DNA of 64,000 nucleotides, from NCBI GenBank assembly GCA_964058845.1, contig CAXKVR010000070.1, positions 62,001 through 126,000 of the forward strand, written 5' to 3'. The DNA is from Carex sylvatica (taxonomy: Eukaryota > Streptophyta > Magnoliopsida > Poales > Cyperaceae). Shown piece after piece: positions 35,390-47,517 of this stretch; the stretch's first letter is position 1; every line of letters starts with the position of its first letter. Under the pieces are notes generated by a model, which did no database searches, had not been told where the DNA came from, and saw nothing but the letters and a program-made list of their open reading frames with translations. The position numbers were made by a program, and so were the translations under genes.

Positions 35390-35696
35390 GGCTGTGCTCC
35401 AGTATCAAAGGAAAAACTCTCATTAAAGGGAAGGAAGAGGAGGGGACGAGGAGGAGGCTATCTTCGGAACAGTAGTTTCTACACCCCGATTTGAGGGTGA
35501 CAAAATTCGGAGAAAATCAAGGCTACGCGGTACCGTTCTCCCCTCCGAACAATAGTTATTTACCTCCGCTACCTCTTCAGTTTTTCTCTTCTGGAGCAAG
35601 GAAAATCTTCAGACAGAGACCGTCGAGGTAAGCGTCTCCCTTCCACAGTGATTTTCCTCTCCCTTTCTTCCGCCTCCCTTTGTCTGGAGCACAGCC
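35390..35696. mobile_element. PIF/Harbinger (Tourist-type) MITE
   Basis: 307 bp with perfect 13-bp inverted ends GGCTGTGCTCCAG / CTGGAGCACAGCC and TAA target duplications (35,387-35,389, 35,697-35,699). The interior is purine-rich on the left and pyrimidine-rich on the right, so the whole element can fold back. Confidence 0.85.
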
Positions 35697-35699
35697 TAA

Positions 35700-37368
35700 G
35701 TGAGCCGTGAGTTCTTGTCCAAGCTCACTCTAGGGCTTCGCTCTCTTGGTTCAAATACACCTATACATTTGGAAATCTTGTTGATTAGTATGTGAAATGG
35801 TAAGAAAGTGTTAGAGAGAGTGTTAATAACTTGATTATTTCTTGTTTTTGTAAAAATTCTTTGATCTAGTGAAGTTGCGTCATTTGCTCGCGTAGTTTTT
35901 TTTCTGAAAGAGTTTTCACGTAAAAACTTGTCTCTCTTTTATTTTTCTTGTGCTTGATTGCTTGTTTGTATTGGCTTCCTGTTTGACTTTTATATTTTTT
36001 TCATTTGATTCGGATATTGGTGTATGCTTACAAGGTGTTCGATAAAATTACTTCTTGAAACTCTTCCGTGTAACGTTCCCAATAGTAGACGGGTTGACCC
36101 ATTTGCCCATTATGGAGGTCAGATCACCGTTCAAAAGCTGCGCTTGATTTGATTCACCGCCCAGACATTTTGTTTCCACTTGGAGTGGGGCGTCCACCTC
36201 ACCTATCTAACACTCATGCTCTACCGCCTGGAAGATAGCAGCTTATGGGATGTTTCAAGTGATTGGTTTAATTTACATTTGAATTGCTGGAGTTTGTAAC
36301 ACCTTGTGGTCAGTAATTACTAATTAATTTCCAATGCACACAAGTTGTTCGAGACATTGCCTAAATGAGGTTTTTTATGTATATCTATTGGAACCTAGCC
36401 AGGTTAACTTCACTACTGGCCAATCTTTCTGAAGCTGGTTTAATTTGTGTCGAGAAAAATAAGTGTGTTACAGAGGCGGTGGTGGTAATCAGGCTTATCC
36501 GTTGACTATTTGCTTTTTGACTCATGCTCACATTTATATTAATTGAAGATAGGTTCCGTTACACAAGGGGTAATCACTAAAATAAAATGGAAAACATTGC
36601 TCAAAACATTTGGGCTTAAATTTTGACAGAAATTGGAAAATATAAATAAAAGTCAAACGAAAAATGAAAGGAAAGAAACAGCAAAATCTGAGCATAATCC
36701 AAGTAGGAATCCTGCTGGTACTAGCCACTAATTCTCCCCCACCTTTTATGGAATTTTACTGTCTAGTCCACAAATGTTTTTATTATCGAATTTGTTGTTG
36801 TCGTGTGTGTCCTTGCTTCATAAAACTATATTGTCAAAGCACTTCATTCTTGAGTTATCCCTCTTGATGTTGTCTCTGTGAACGTTCTTGCACAAGGCTC
36901 GCGCTATATTATGAATGGTGTGATTAATATCGTCGACTTATTGAAATCAAAATAATTTGTTCGCACGTATATCTGAATTAAAACAGCCGCCCATATTTCA
37001 TTTTCCTTAATATCATAGTTGAAATATTTATACTGAAAAAGAAGCAATTTAAACCAATATATACTTTCCATATATATAAGCTTATTAACTCTGTACTAAA
37101 TCCAAGGCCAAACAAAATATAGCAAGCATAATATGACCTTTTTACCTGAACACCAAAACAGAAAGTACAAATATAGAGTTGCTAAACCAAGATATTTACA
37201 GTAGCAAGCACTCTTCTTTATATCTACTTTGCTATGAAAAAACACTAGGAAAGTGGCAAGAATGCATTTGTTATAAGAGTATACATGCATGGAGACATAA
37301 ATATGTTACGTCAAGCTTCTCAACCAACGGTATAACAGAGCATCGATGAATAATAGATCATGTTTTAG
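35700..37368. other. NLR-downstream block copy; otherwise no gene
   Basis: 36,025-36,060 carries the 'aggtgttcgataaaatt' landmark and 36,425-36,478 the 'ctgaagctggttta' landmark seen at 15.5-15.6 and 52.0-52.9 kb, in the same order. This is the member of the block next to NLR3. Remaining sequence to 37,368 is AT-rich; it may include the NLR3 3' UTR. Confidence 0.45.
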
Positions 37369-40300
37369 TCATGTGGAGACGCCTGCGATAAGAAACGTTA
37401 TAAGAAGTTTAGCAATTGAAAAAGTAATGAACATAAAGAAATTGAATAGACTTAGTAAGCCATTTGAAAACTAAGAATTGAATTGGACAATACGTTCTAA
37501 ACCATGTACCTGTTTTCCAAATCCTCCAAAAGTATGCCACTAAATTTAGGCAGCATGTGACAGAAATCACTCTGCTTAATTTATTGATAAGCAGAACTCA
37601 TTAAAAGTTTTTAAATGAACTACTTGCTTTTCAGAAGTCTTAGAAACATTGATATAGCAAGCGAGTCTCCCTTAAGTTTATTGGACGGCTGTTAAAACTG
37701 AAAAAACACGCATCATAATGGAAAGTTCTGCTTAACAAACCTATTTTAACTGAAAAGTCCTTGGATTATGGTACAAGTAATGGAAATAGAAAACATTGCA
37801 CAGGTAATGAAAAGTTATTACAATATATCAGTTCTATTTTTTTCTTTTCAGTTGGCAATGTCAACTATATAACTCACTTTTGCTATAAACCAATAACGGC
37901 ATGATTTTGCTTTCGTTTAATTTTCATTGAGCACCAAAAAAAAATTTGAGTACCTTGAAAAGAGAAAAGACATTTTAAAAGAGGAATTTTTTTAACGAAA
38001 CAAATAAGGCATGATGTAATGTATACCTGAAAGTGATCTTGGCTCTGTAATGTAACAGTAGAAATGCCACAGTTTATGGCGCCCGGTAGCCATCCTTCCA
38101 TAATTCATAGATAATTGTCTGCAGAACATATTTTTAAGGGAACTCAGGTGCTCAATGCCCTTAGGGATCTCATCTAGCTGTTCCAAATCGGTAAGAGTAA
38201 TATCTTCAAGGCACACCATTGTGTCCCTCTCCATGTCCACACAAACAAGATTCGGCATGTATACCAACTCGAGGCATTTCAATTTAGGAAACCATCCAGC
38301 TTGAAAAACTAATTGCTGCCCCTCATATGCTCTTTTGAGGGACAAGTATGTTAGATTTCTCAAATGGGAAAGAGATGGAAGAGGATCTTCACTCAGCTGA
38401 GACCAACTGAGCCACAACGCTTGAATGTATTCCCCTGAAATTTTGAAAAGAGGGGATTCAAACATCTTTATTTTCAATTTCCCAACGAGTTCTAACTTCT
38501 GAGGTTGCCGGGGTGGCTGTGTCAGATATTCCAAGTGGAGATACTCATTCTGATGGCTTGCACTAATAACCAAGGAGGATAAAAAGAGCATCTTTGATAA
38601 TGATGCGCATAAATCTACCCAATGGTTTTCTTTGACATTCATGATTCGCAAGCTTCTTAATTGAGTTAGATTTTCTAATTCTTTAACTACCTCAGAATTT
38701 GATTCTAGTAGCAGCAAAGTTTGCAATTCCTTCAGGTAACTCATGCCTTTTGGTAATGAGATCCCAGTAAGGCACCTAAAGGATCTATATGATTTATTGA
38801 TAACAATTTCAGCAAAGATGTGACGTATCCTTTTGAGATTATATATGCAATCAGGAAGTTTCTTTATTTTTGAACCGCGAAGTTGAAGAGTTTGTAAAAA
38901 GTGAAGTTTCTTGATGGAATTTGGTAAACACTCTACCTTTGTATCCCTTAGACCCAAATAATGGAGATTGAATAAATCTCCAATTGCATCTGGAATGGTT
39001 TTGATGGGTAAACCGTGTAAATACAGAATAGAAAGATATCTTGACTGGTTAAAGATTGAAGTTAGCAAGGGAGACGAGACAACAGCAGGGTTAAATGATA
39101 TGAATGCTCTTAGTTGCTGTAAATGGACATCATATCCAATCTCTTTGCTAAATTTTATTACTGAAAGCCGGCGAGTATACATATCGACAATTACTGGCTT
39201 GTTATCCTCATGCAGCACACCGAAGTTTTCCTTCCTGCATAAAGAAATTGCTAATTCTCGCAGTGTATCATGCACTCGACATCTCCTCACCCTCCCAAAA
39301 TGATTTCGGGATACCACTTGTAACATGCTGCGATGGATGAGCTGTATGAGATAGCCTTCTGCTACCTCTTCTAATGTGCTTCCTCCCTTTTGTTCTATAA
39401 AACCCTCTGCTATCCAAAGCATGATAAGTATTTTCCTTGAATGGAGATAATCCTCTGGAAACATGCAAGTGTAAAGGAAGCAATTTTTTAGATGCCTAGG
39501 AAGATAGTGGAAGCTTAGATATAAAATATTTCTCAGGTGATCAAATGTTGGGTTATTGTCCAACTCCCATGTAAGTTGATCATTGATCCGTTTCCATTCA
39601 AATTCAGTTTTCTCACATAAAGATAACTCACCACCAATAGAAACAAGAGCAAGTGGCAAGCCGTCACACCTAGAAACAATCTCCCTTGCCCACTTCTCTA
39701 GGGGAGGAGAACATTCATGGTTTTCTTCCCTCTGAAATGCCTTTTTACAAAAGAGGTTCCATGATTCATAATCTGGCAAACGTTTGAGCTCTAGTCTATT
39801 GCTTTCTTGAGCAAGAAAAGCTAATTGAGCAATTCTGCTAGTGATAACTATTCGGCTTCTTTGATGGCTACCAATCAGTATATTACATAAATCCTGACAA
39901 GCTTTAGGGTCCCATGCATCATCTAATACAATTAGATACTTCTTTTCAATCAAGAGCTTCCTTGTGGTTTCTTTCAATTCCCTAATATCCATGGTGATTG
40001 TGTTGATCGGACCTTTTTTCTCACTTTTACAAATTTCAGATATCAAGTTTTGTAGAAGATTGTCAAACCTATAATTTTGAGAGAGATAAATCCATGCATG
40101 ACAATCAAAGTTGTCTTTCTCTTTGTTGAAAACGTTGGTAACTAGAGTTGTTTTGCCAATGCCACCCATTCCCCACACTGTTATTATAGTGAGATTTTTC
40201 TCATTAGAATAGAGACAGCTTGTCAACTTCAATCTATATTCTTCTATTCCTACTATCTCACCTTCATCAATATAATGAGCTGAGAAAGCTAGATGTTGAG

Positions 40301-40790
40301 CACACTCAATTGAGTAGTCTGATGAGTTCTTAAGGAGTTCGACATTTGTAGTAGGAACCCAACGCTCTTTAATTCTGGCAAGATGCTCAAGGTTCCTCTC
40401 TACTGCTTGTAGTTGAGAGGTAATTTGTTTTAAATCAACCAATGATTTTCGATCTTTAAATATTCTTTCAACATAATGCCATATTCCACCCAGCTTCTTG
40501 TTATCTACCACATACACAAATTCATCCACAACATCTGTTATACGATTTGCTACCTTCTGTACTTCCCCTATCCAAGCTAACTCAGCTTTATTGCTTTGAT
40601 TACCCATTTCAATTTGTTCGATAAATGCTTGCATCACTCGAAGTTCGCTACTAATGTTATTTATGCTTGTGTCAAGGTCTGACAATGTCGAAAAAAGCTC
40701 TGGCACCTGTGAAGTTGTCAGAGTTGCTAATTGATTGGCCAATGCAGCTCCAAGGACTTGAAGGGCCCCAATAATAGCTGTGTTGGCCAT
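37369..40790 (-). CDS. NLR3: CC-NB-ARC-LRR disease resistance protein, RPM1-like
   Basis: Closest paralog of NLR2, in convergent orientation. Exon 1 is 40,790-38,027. The donor tcag/gtatac and the acceptor tcttatcgcag/gc remove 38,026-37,383 (644 bp). Exon 2 ends with a TGA at 37,369-37,371, giving 925 aa ending SLSGVST. Without splicing the frame runs to 37,992 (932 aa). Domains: Rx-like coiled coil, P-loop GMGGIGKTT 207-215, kinase-2 LIVLDDAWD, RNBS-B VITSR (intact here), GLPLAL, RNBS-D, LRRs. The MHD is VHD (RVHD, ~506-508). Its upstream DNA lacks the two insertions seen at NLR2 and so records the ancestral promoter. Confidence 0.93.
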
Positions 40791-41000
40791 CGTGCTTCCT
40801 CCAATATTTGACCGCCTTCAACTGCCCTCTTCATCCATGCTTCAACTGTCCAAAGTACAAGTAGCTAATTATAGTTGTGTAAATCCAAATTTAAATTATT
40901 ACAGTAAGTTTTATATATTCAAACATATTATCACCTCTTATCACATTATCAAAATAGTTATATGGGCAAGCAGCCGAATTTTTTTATATCTGTATTTTAT
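40791..41000 (-). promoter_or_regulatory. NLR3 upstream region, ancestral (empty-site) form
   Basis: Aligns in order with NLR2 upstream pieces: leader (26,343-26,473), then 'gataatgtgataag' (26,164-26,178), then 'gcccat' and 'acagatata' (24,870-24,908). In NLR3 these lie within about 210 bp; in NLR2 they are spread over 1.6 kb by insertions. Confidence 0.65.
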
Positions 41001-42993
41001 GAACTAGACTGAATAATATGAGTCCAATGGTGATTGACATATCTAATTGTACATTCAAGTGATCATGATGAGAACAAGAAAAATATGTATTCTACTTTCT
41101 AATTGAGAAGAGATCCAATGCTTTCACGACGCAGAGCTCTTTTCTCTTCATCAAAATAAAATATTCAAATATTTTAGTGGCTTTAGGTAGAAACATCTCT
41201 TTTTGGATATTTAGTTTTAAAAAAAAAAAAAAAAACTAGGAAGCAATGATCTGCAGGCTTGTTTTGGAAGGAAAAATTCTTACAAAGATGATTTCATTTA
41301 AAAGGGGATGTATCTACGGGTACATGCATATGTACTTTTTGCTCATCAAAGGAAAATTTTGGTCACTTGTTTATTCGATGCTCTCGTGTTGAGGTTATTT
41401 GACATTACATAACTAGGCAAATGTGCATGTCAGTATTATGAGTCTGGACGCTGGTTTCAAATTCATTTTGAGTCTTGACACTGACAGTTTTGTCTATTTT
41501 TGTAAATTCAGAGGTAATTATGTAAATTGAGAAATTTCTTTAATGCCATAAAAAAGTTGGTCTCTAAAGTCTCCACTCTGTCTTCTCATCCACTCCTATG
41601 GCATCTACCTCAAAACATAAAAATGAAACTTATTTCTCTGAAGTCCCTAGAAAATTAAATGAATTTGCAACAAATCGGTCACAAATCACTCGATTTAGAG
41701 GTTTGCAAAAAGTGATTGAATTATGTTTGCAAAAAGAGTAATTACATGAGTGACTCAACAGTATCGTTATTCTAGTCTATGTAATGCAGCTGAAATAACT
41801 AGATATGAAATAAATTGCTAGATTAACTCATTAAATACAAATGAAGTGAGAATAATTACCAAATCGGTCCCTTCAATCAGTCACCACTCCCTCTTCTCTT
41901 ATGTTCCTTCAACACGCTAGCTCCTATGGCATCTACCTCGTACATAAAAATCACTCGATTCAGAGGTAATAAAGCCATACTTAAAAAAACCAAATATGTC
42001 TTTGCCCTGTTTTTCTCCGTAACAGAGGTAAGCAGGCCAGAGAACTTAGAATTCATATCCACTGCCATACCTGACCATGTAGAATATTTGAGATCTGAGT
42101 CATTCGTTTTAATCTGGCATAAATCTCAAAATGGATCCTACGTACCCGAACATAGCAGGAAGATGTACGTGTTTAGAATTTAGATATGCAATGGTAAGAG
42201 GTGTTTAAACTAATACTAATTATTAATCTGCATATTTCATTGACATAAACATCTGGTCTGCTAAACTAATAATTTACTAGAGTTGTCACAAAAAATAAAA
42301 TAAAAAAGTGTTATCTTCAATTTGAGTTTCACATATTAATAAAATTATTATATTTTGGAATTGTAATTTTATTTAGACATACGAGCAAATTCTAACAAGT
42401 GAATATAATTATATATGTTCACAAAAAGAGTAAATTACATGAGTGACTCAACTGTATCGTTATTATAGTCTATGTAATGCAACTGAAATAACTAGATATG
42501 AAAATAAATTGCTAGATTAACTCATTAAATACAAATGAATTGAGAATAATTACCAACCTAGTTTCTTACATCTTAGGGAAAAAAAGAATACATGAAGCTA
42601 GCCCTTTCCCAGCACCAGCCACTAGATGAATTATATATGTAATTAATTAAGTTGTACTTGGCTGGTTTTTTAGTTGGAGAGTAGAAACTAGCTAGTTAGA
42701 GATGTAATATAGAGAACAGAGCTAGCTTCAACAAAGGAGATGTGAGACATTAAGGACGGAACTGTCAGTCCTATTTCTTTAAGCACAATTGACTGTCCAC
42801 CTCAATAAATATTCTATGTTCAAAATTCACAATAATTTACAATTCAAAAATATAATTGTTACGTTGTGTGAATCCCACATGCTTAGTCATTATTTATTTT
42901 TTTAAGAATTGTGACGAAAATACATTTCAGTTATGCTACTTGTCAATCTGTCGAAATCAATTATATTTGGAACAAATATATCATTTTGACTAA
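41001..42993. other. Intergenic with a 130-bp direct repeat
   Basis: No gene seen. A unit of about 130 bp (landmarks acatgagtgactcaac, gtatcgttatt, gctagattaactcattaaat) occurs at 41,737-41,862 and again at 42,432-42,558. Smaller echoes ('tatggcatctacctc') lie at about 41,600 and 41,925. An 85-codon frame in between has no recognised domain. Confidence 0.55.
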
Positions 42994-43001
42994 CGTATAA
43001 C

Positions 43002-43914
43002 TAGGGATGAAAAAGGTATGGATAATATCTGATCCGTATTCGATCCATATTTAAAAAATTAGATGTGGATATCCAATATCCAAATATCCTTGTGGATACA
43101 GATATTGATATGATTTTATGTTTCAACTATCCGTCTCTAAATAGTAGATATATGTCATATATTTTAATATATATATATATATATATAGGAGGGTTCCAAT
43201 ACCTCATACTTTTTATACCTCATCATACCTCATATTTTATATCATTGTTTTCAATGTCCAAACTGTTGATCCGAGCCGTTTAACATAATATTTATACTCA
43301 AATATGCATGGAGATGAAATTTTATATTTTTTGGAAAAGTTTTCCTATTTTGTAAGATAGGTACAAAATCACTGTTTTTGGACTATTCAAAAAACAGTGA
43401 TTTTCTACCCATCTTAAAAAATAGTAAGAAATTTATAAAAATTATGAAATTTCATCCCTAACCATATTTTGTATGGATATCATGTTGAACGGTTCGGACC
43501 AATAATTTAGACTTTGAAAACGAAGATATAAAATATGAGGTATGATGAGGTATGAAAGGCATGAGGCATGAGGATATTATTGTGGAGATCATGTTGAATG
43601 GTTTGGATCGACGATTTGGACTTTGAAAATGTAAAAAATTGTTGTTGTAACTTGTTGTAACTTGTTGTAACTCAAAAATTGTTGTAACTTGATCCCTCCT
43701 CATATATATATTATGAAAAAAATATTAGTATTCACCATTATAATTAGATAAATAATATGAACTTCAGTATTTTTTTAAAATTTATATTATTTTAATAAAC
43801 ATCTGATCCAATCTGTTTCTGTATCTGTATCTGACTGATATCTTACCCATATCCGTATCCTTAAGAAGATATAGGTATATGATTTTACCACTATCTGCTC
43901 CGTTTTCACCCCTA
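43002..43914. mobile_element. Ac-like non-autonomous hAT element, with a nested MITE
   Basis: Termini TAGGGATGAAAA / TTTTCACCCCTA and a perfect 8-bp target duplication CGTATAAC (42,994-43,001 and 43,915-43,922). The left terminus is the Activator-type TAGGGATGAAA. Subterminal zones hold 'atccgtat / ggatat' units. A MITE (43,188-43,699) sits inside a (TA)n run, so the hAT itself was about 400 bp. Confidence 0.9.
43188..43699. mobile_element. Inverted-repeat MITE nested in the hAT element
   Basis: Ends ggagggttcc...gatccctcc inside (TA)n. Inner arms 'tacctcatcatacctcatatttt' and their inverse lie at about 43,211-43,235 and 43,527-43,552. It shares the 'gttgaacggtt-gga' core with 45,044-45,412 and 16,970-17,306. 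The right side has an extra partial duplication of that core (43,578-43,630) and a short gttgtaactt tandem run (about 43,640-43,690). Confidence 0.65.
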
Positions 43915-43922
43915 CGTATAAC

Positions 43923-45043
43923 TGTATTTGCTTAAAAAATATGTTTTACCTATAAAGATATATTTACTTTTTATTAAAAAAAAGAATTTTTATACTAACT
44001 ATGAATTTATAAATTTTAAGGTGTTATATTATAAACAGTCTATTGGTCCATTCACTACAGAGAAAAACACTTCTTTTTCGATTGAAATCGCATTTTGTCA
44101 TCAAATTTTGAACCGTTGCCTATAGCCCCGATAAAAAAAGTGTTCACTTTCGCCATCCGATCAGATCGGATACATTGCGCACATATGCTATCGCTTAAAG
44201 TAACAAACCGATGTTGTTTTCTTACATAATGGCGTTATAAACTGGAGATGTTCAACAATGGACCTATCTGGGGCCGGTCGATGCCTAAGTTTTCATATTT
44301 CTATTTTTGTGCTCAATTCTATAATTATTGTGGTGTAACACAGTGGACACGACTCACAGTCAAGTCAACGCTATAATTTATTGTTGTGTAATAAACTAAC
44401 TTGAGTACGTCAATCCTATAATTTATTGTGGTGCAAGAAGCTGGAGAGGACTGGAAATCAACACACAAGTGGGCTGTAGACTGTAATAGTGTTGAAAATT
44501 TGATGCATATTCTTTCGTTGATGTTTCTTATTTCTGTTGGTTGATTGTTAATTGGTCAGAAATATTACCTAATTAATCACCAAGTCGCGCATGGTCAGTT
44601 ATCTAATTCTTTTATATTCTATACTATGCTTAAACTTCCCGGAAGTTGCAAGCCCTTGTTAATGTAATTCTAATTAGGTTCGTAGTATGAATTACAACTT
44701 AAAACAAGTGTTTTCATTAATTGTGCATGGGAGGGATAATTAGCTAGTTTGATGCCATATTTAATTTGTTTGACAATTGTCACTATATCCCCCGACCTGT
44801 TTTACTCGTTGCATGTGTGAAATTTAAGTTCTTGGCTCTGGATGGATATATATTTGTAGCATTTGGACCCATCATGCATGTCTTGTATGGATATATTCTT
44901 ACATTGATATTTTCATGTAATAAACGGATCATGTTGACAAACAATAATATCCAGTATTATTCCTGAATTTACGAATAGTTAATATCCATATTATTCAATT
45001 TTTATTACAAAAGCATATTATTTTAATATATTATTTGTATTAT
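43923..45043. other. Intergenic, no gene seen
   Basis: AT-rich sequence. 44,310-44,440 has two diverged copies of a unit containing 'ctataatttattg-ggtg'. No credible frame or RNA gene was found. Confidence 0.4.
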
Positions 45044-45412
45044 GAGGAGGGATCCACTTACACTCTTTTTTGGTGACACCGGATTACACTCTATATTTTC
45101 AAAGTCTAAACCGTTCAACATGATGGATATGTTAAAATGTGCTTGCATATCAAATTCTACATTTTTTTTTAATTTTTTTACTAATTATTAATATGGGTAC
45201 AAAAATTCAATTGTCTGAATATAGCGATTTTGTTAAATACTTAATAAATAGTAAAAAAAATTGGAAAACTGTAAAATTTGATCTGCAAGCACATTTTAAT
45301 ATATCCATTATGTTGAACGGTTTGGATCGACTATTTGAACTTTGAAAACTTTGTAAATAGAGAGTGTAATTCGGTGTCACCAAAAAAGATGTAATTAATC
45401 AGATCCCTCCTC
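45044..45412. mobile_element. MITE with an 11-bp target duplication
   Basis: 369 bp, ends GAGGAGGGATC / GATCCCTCCTC, flanked by identical atttgtattat (45,033-45,043 and 45,413-45,423). The long arms include 'acactct', 'ggtgacaccg', 'ttcaaagt-taaaccgttcaa' and 'gcttgca'. A 9-11-bp duplication suggests a Mutator-type mobiliser. The right half is also present at 50,018-50,160 as part of a larger duplication. Confidence 0.85.
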
Positions 45413-45830
45413 ATTTGTATTATAATTAAACAAAAAAAAGTACTTTTATGTTGTATCCTAACACTAGTATATTATTTTAGTGAAAATATTTCATCCCCCA
45501 TCTCCTATACCTCATCTGTCCCCGTTAAATAGTCAACACGCATCTCCCACTTATTAATGATGGGCTCCACACGTTTTCTCCCATCACATAGTATTGGTGT
45601 TATTTCGTTTGCTTTCTCAACATACAACTATGCATGTGTCCATGTGACCTTCTATGTTGAAACTCTCAATTAATTAACTCCCCATTTGCAACACGAAAAG
45701 CAGTAGAGTTATGCAACAAATATTTCATATAAAATATATATTTGAAATGGTGAAATACAGATTAGTAGAGTAAAAAAAGCAGTATTTCACCATTTCTTGT
45801 CTCTACAGATTTTAAACTAATTTATATATG
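45280..45830. repeat. Segmental duplication paired with 50,018-50,570
   Basis: Direct repeat about 4.75 kb apart and very similar (shared: catcccccatctcctatacctc, atgatgggctccacacg, ctctcaattaattaactccc). The left breakpoint of the second copy falls inside the MITE (about 50,018), which dates the duplication after the MITE insertion. The pair brackets segment B. Confidence 0.85.
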
Positions 45831-45841
45831 TACTCATACAT

Positions 45842-46080
45842 CACTATAAGGAAATATATATTTTTTGGCGCTTGGACAAGTGCTAGCAATACCAGCGTCG
45901 GCAAAAACCTTTTTCGGCGTTTACAATCCTTTTTCCTGGCGCTTAATAAGCGCCGCCTGAAGTATGGCTTTCCTGATGCTTCTGAAATGCCGCCAAAGGT
46001 CTTACCATTTTAAAAAAATTATATCTTTTCCCGGCGCTTCAAAATGCCGCCAAAAGTCCTGGATAATTAAAAAAAATGAA
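45842..46080. mobile_element. CACTA transposon terminal fragment
   Basis: Starts cactataaggaaata, a typical CACTA terminus, and is followed by subterminal units 'ggcgctt', 'atgccgccaaa', 'taagcgccgcc' in both orientations. The other end and all coding sequence are absent. Distinct from the 12.5 kb fragment in its subterminal motif. Confidence 0.6.
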
Positions 46081-46940
46081 AATTTCAAAAATTCGCTATA
46101 AATTATAGAAAATTCCAAAAATGAAAATTCTTATTTTGGGATGTTCATGGAAGTGTTTTCTAATAGACACTAAATTTGTACCAGGATGATACAGATTGGT
46201 TACCAGTATCTACCCGTGCCGTGCGCGTTGTTAGACATACATTTTTATATATATATTTTTTAAATCGTTAAGGATTAGTTTAAAAATAATCATTAATGTT
46301 TTGAAAAAGATGTACAAAAATAAGTAGAGTTTTAAATAGCGCGCTATAGCATTTTCGGAGCATAAAAGCTATGGCACTATAATGATGCAATATGGACATA
46401 GCGTCATTTTTTAACCGTTCCGCTATGACGCGATAAACGTTAATTAAACCTTTGAAAATAAGGTAATTAATAAATTTTTCTTTTTATAAATTTCATTTTT
46501 TTTCAACTTTTTTTATCCGGCGTGGAAAAGTTTTTTTTTTCGTGCTTTCATATAATTTGAATTTTTTTTTTTGTAATTAGTAAATAAATACAAAAACGTG
46601 CCTTAAAAATAGAAATGAATGAGGGTTTTTTTTCGAAATTTTTATTTATAACATCAAATAATATTAAATTAGAGAACATACCATCAGTTTTTGAAAAAAT
46701 TTCGAATGTATCATATCCGCTAAATAATTCAGCGAAAATGACTATCTCAAATTGGTGAACTGAATTCTTGCTTATTCGTGTGGTATATACAAGTGGACAA
46801 CATGATATAGTTTTGAACCGTTGGATCAGCCATGTAACTTGGATTAGTGAAGCATATGGAGACATGTGCTCTTTTTAAATAGTATAAATTCGAAGAGTAT
46901 ATGTTTATTTGGTTGGGAAACAAGCCCTCTGCTTTCTGAG

Positions 46941-47458
46941 TAGGGCTGGCAACGAGCTGACTCGGTCCGAGCTAGACTAAGTTCATGGCTCACTCGTTTT
47001 AGCAACGAGCGAGTCATGAGCGAGCTAACATTTGGATTCGAGTTGAAAAAGTGGCTTGTGGCTCACTTGTTTTGACAACGAGCGAGCTGAGCCAGCTCGT
47101 GAAAGCTCGTGGGCCAAAAGCCCAAATGTATTAGATAATGTAATATAAAGTTCACTACCATAAATTAACTTTGTAATTAAATTCATATATATTAAAATAC
47201 TAAATTTTTAAATTCATACAAACATAGTTCATAAAATAAATTTATGCATACTAAATTTACATAAATTCATACTTAGACCGAGCTGGCTCGCAAGTTCGCG
47301 AGCGAGCTAGGCCCCAGCTCAAACTTGTTAATTTTGAATCGAGCTAGTGATGAGCTGACTTGTTAATAGTTCAGTCCACTAACGAACGAGTTGTTAGCGA
47401 GTGAGCCAGATGCGAGTCACGAACGATCCACGAGTTACGAGCTTTTTTGCCACCCCTA
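46941..47458. mobile_element. Non-autonomous hAT element (gagcgagct family)
   Basis: 518 bp, ends TAGGGCTGGCAA / TTGCCACCCCTA, perfect 8-bp target duplication TTTCTGAG (46,933-46,940 and 47,459-47,466). Subterminal zones are arrays of gagcgagct / agctcg-type units in both orientations. The insertion point straddles the left border of the MITE (five target bases plus the first three MITE bases). Confidence 0.92.
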
Positions 47459-47517
47459 TTTCTGAGTGCGTATCCTTTGAGATATCTCAACTTTTGCGTG
47501 ACCGACGTGTCCGGTGC

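Noticed and set aside
46548..46865. 105-codon minus-strand frame shared with an 81-codon frame at 21,148-21,393
   Set aside because: The sharing is explained by the segment A/B duplication; the reading breaks differently in each copy and has no recognised domain.
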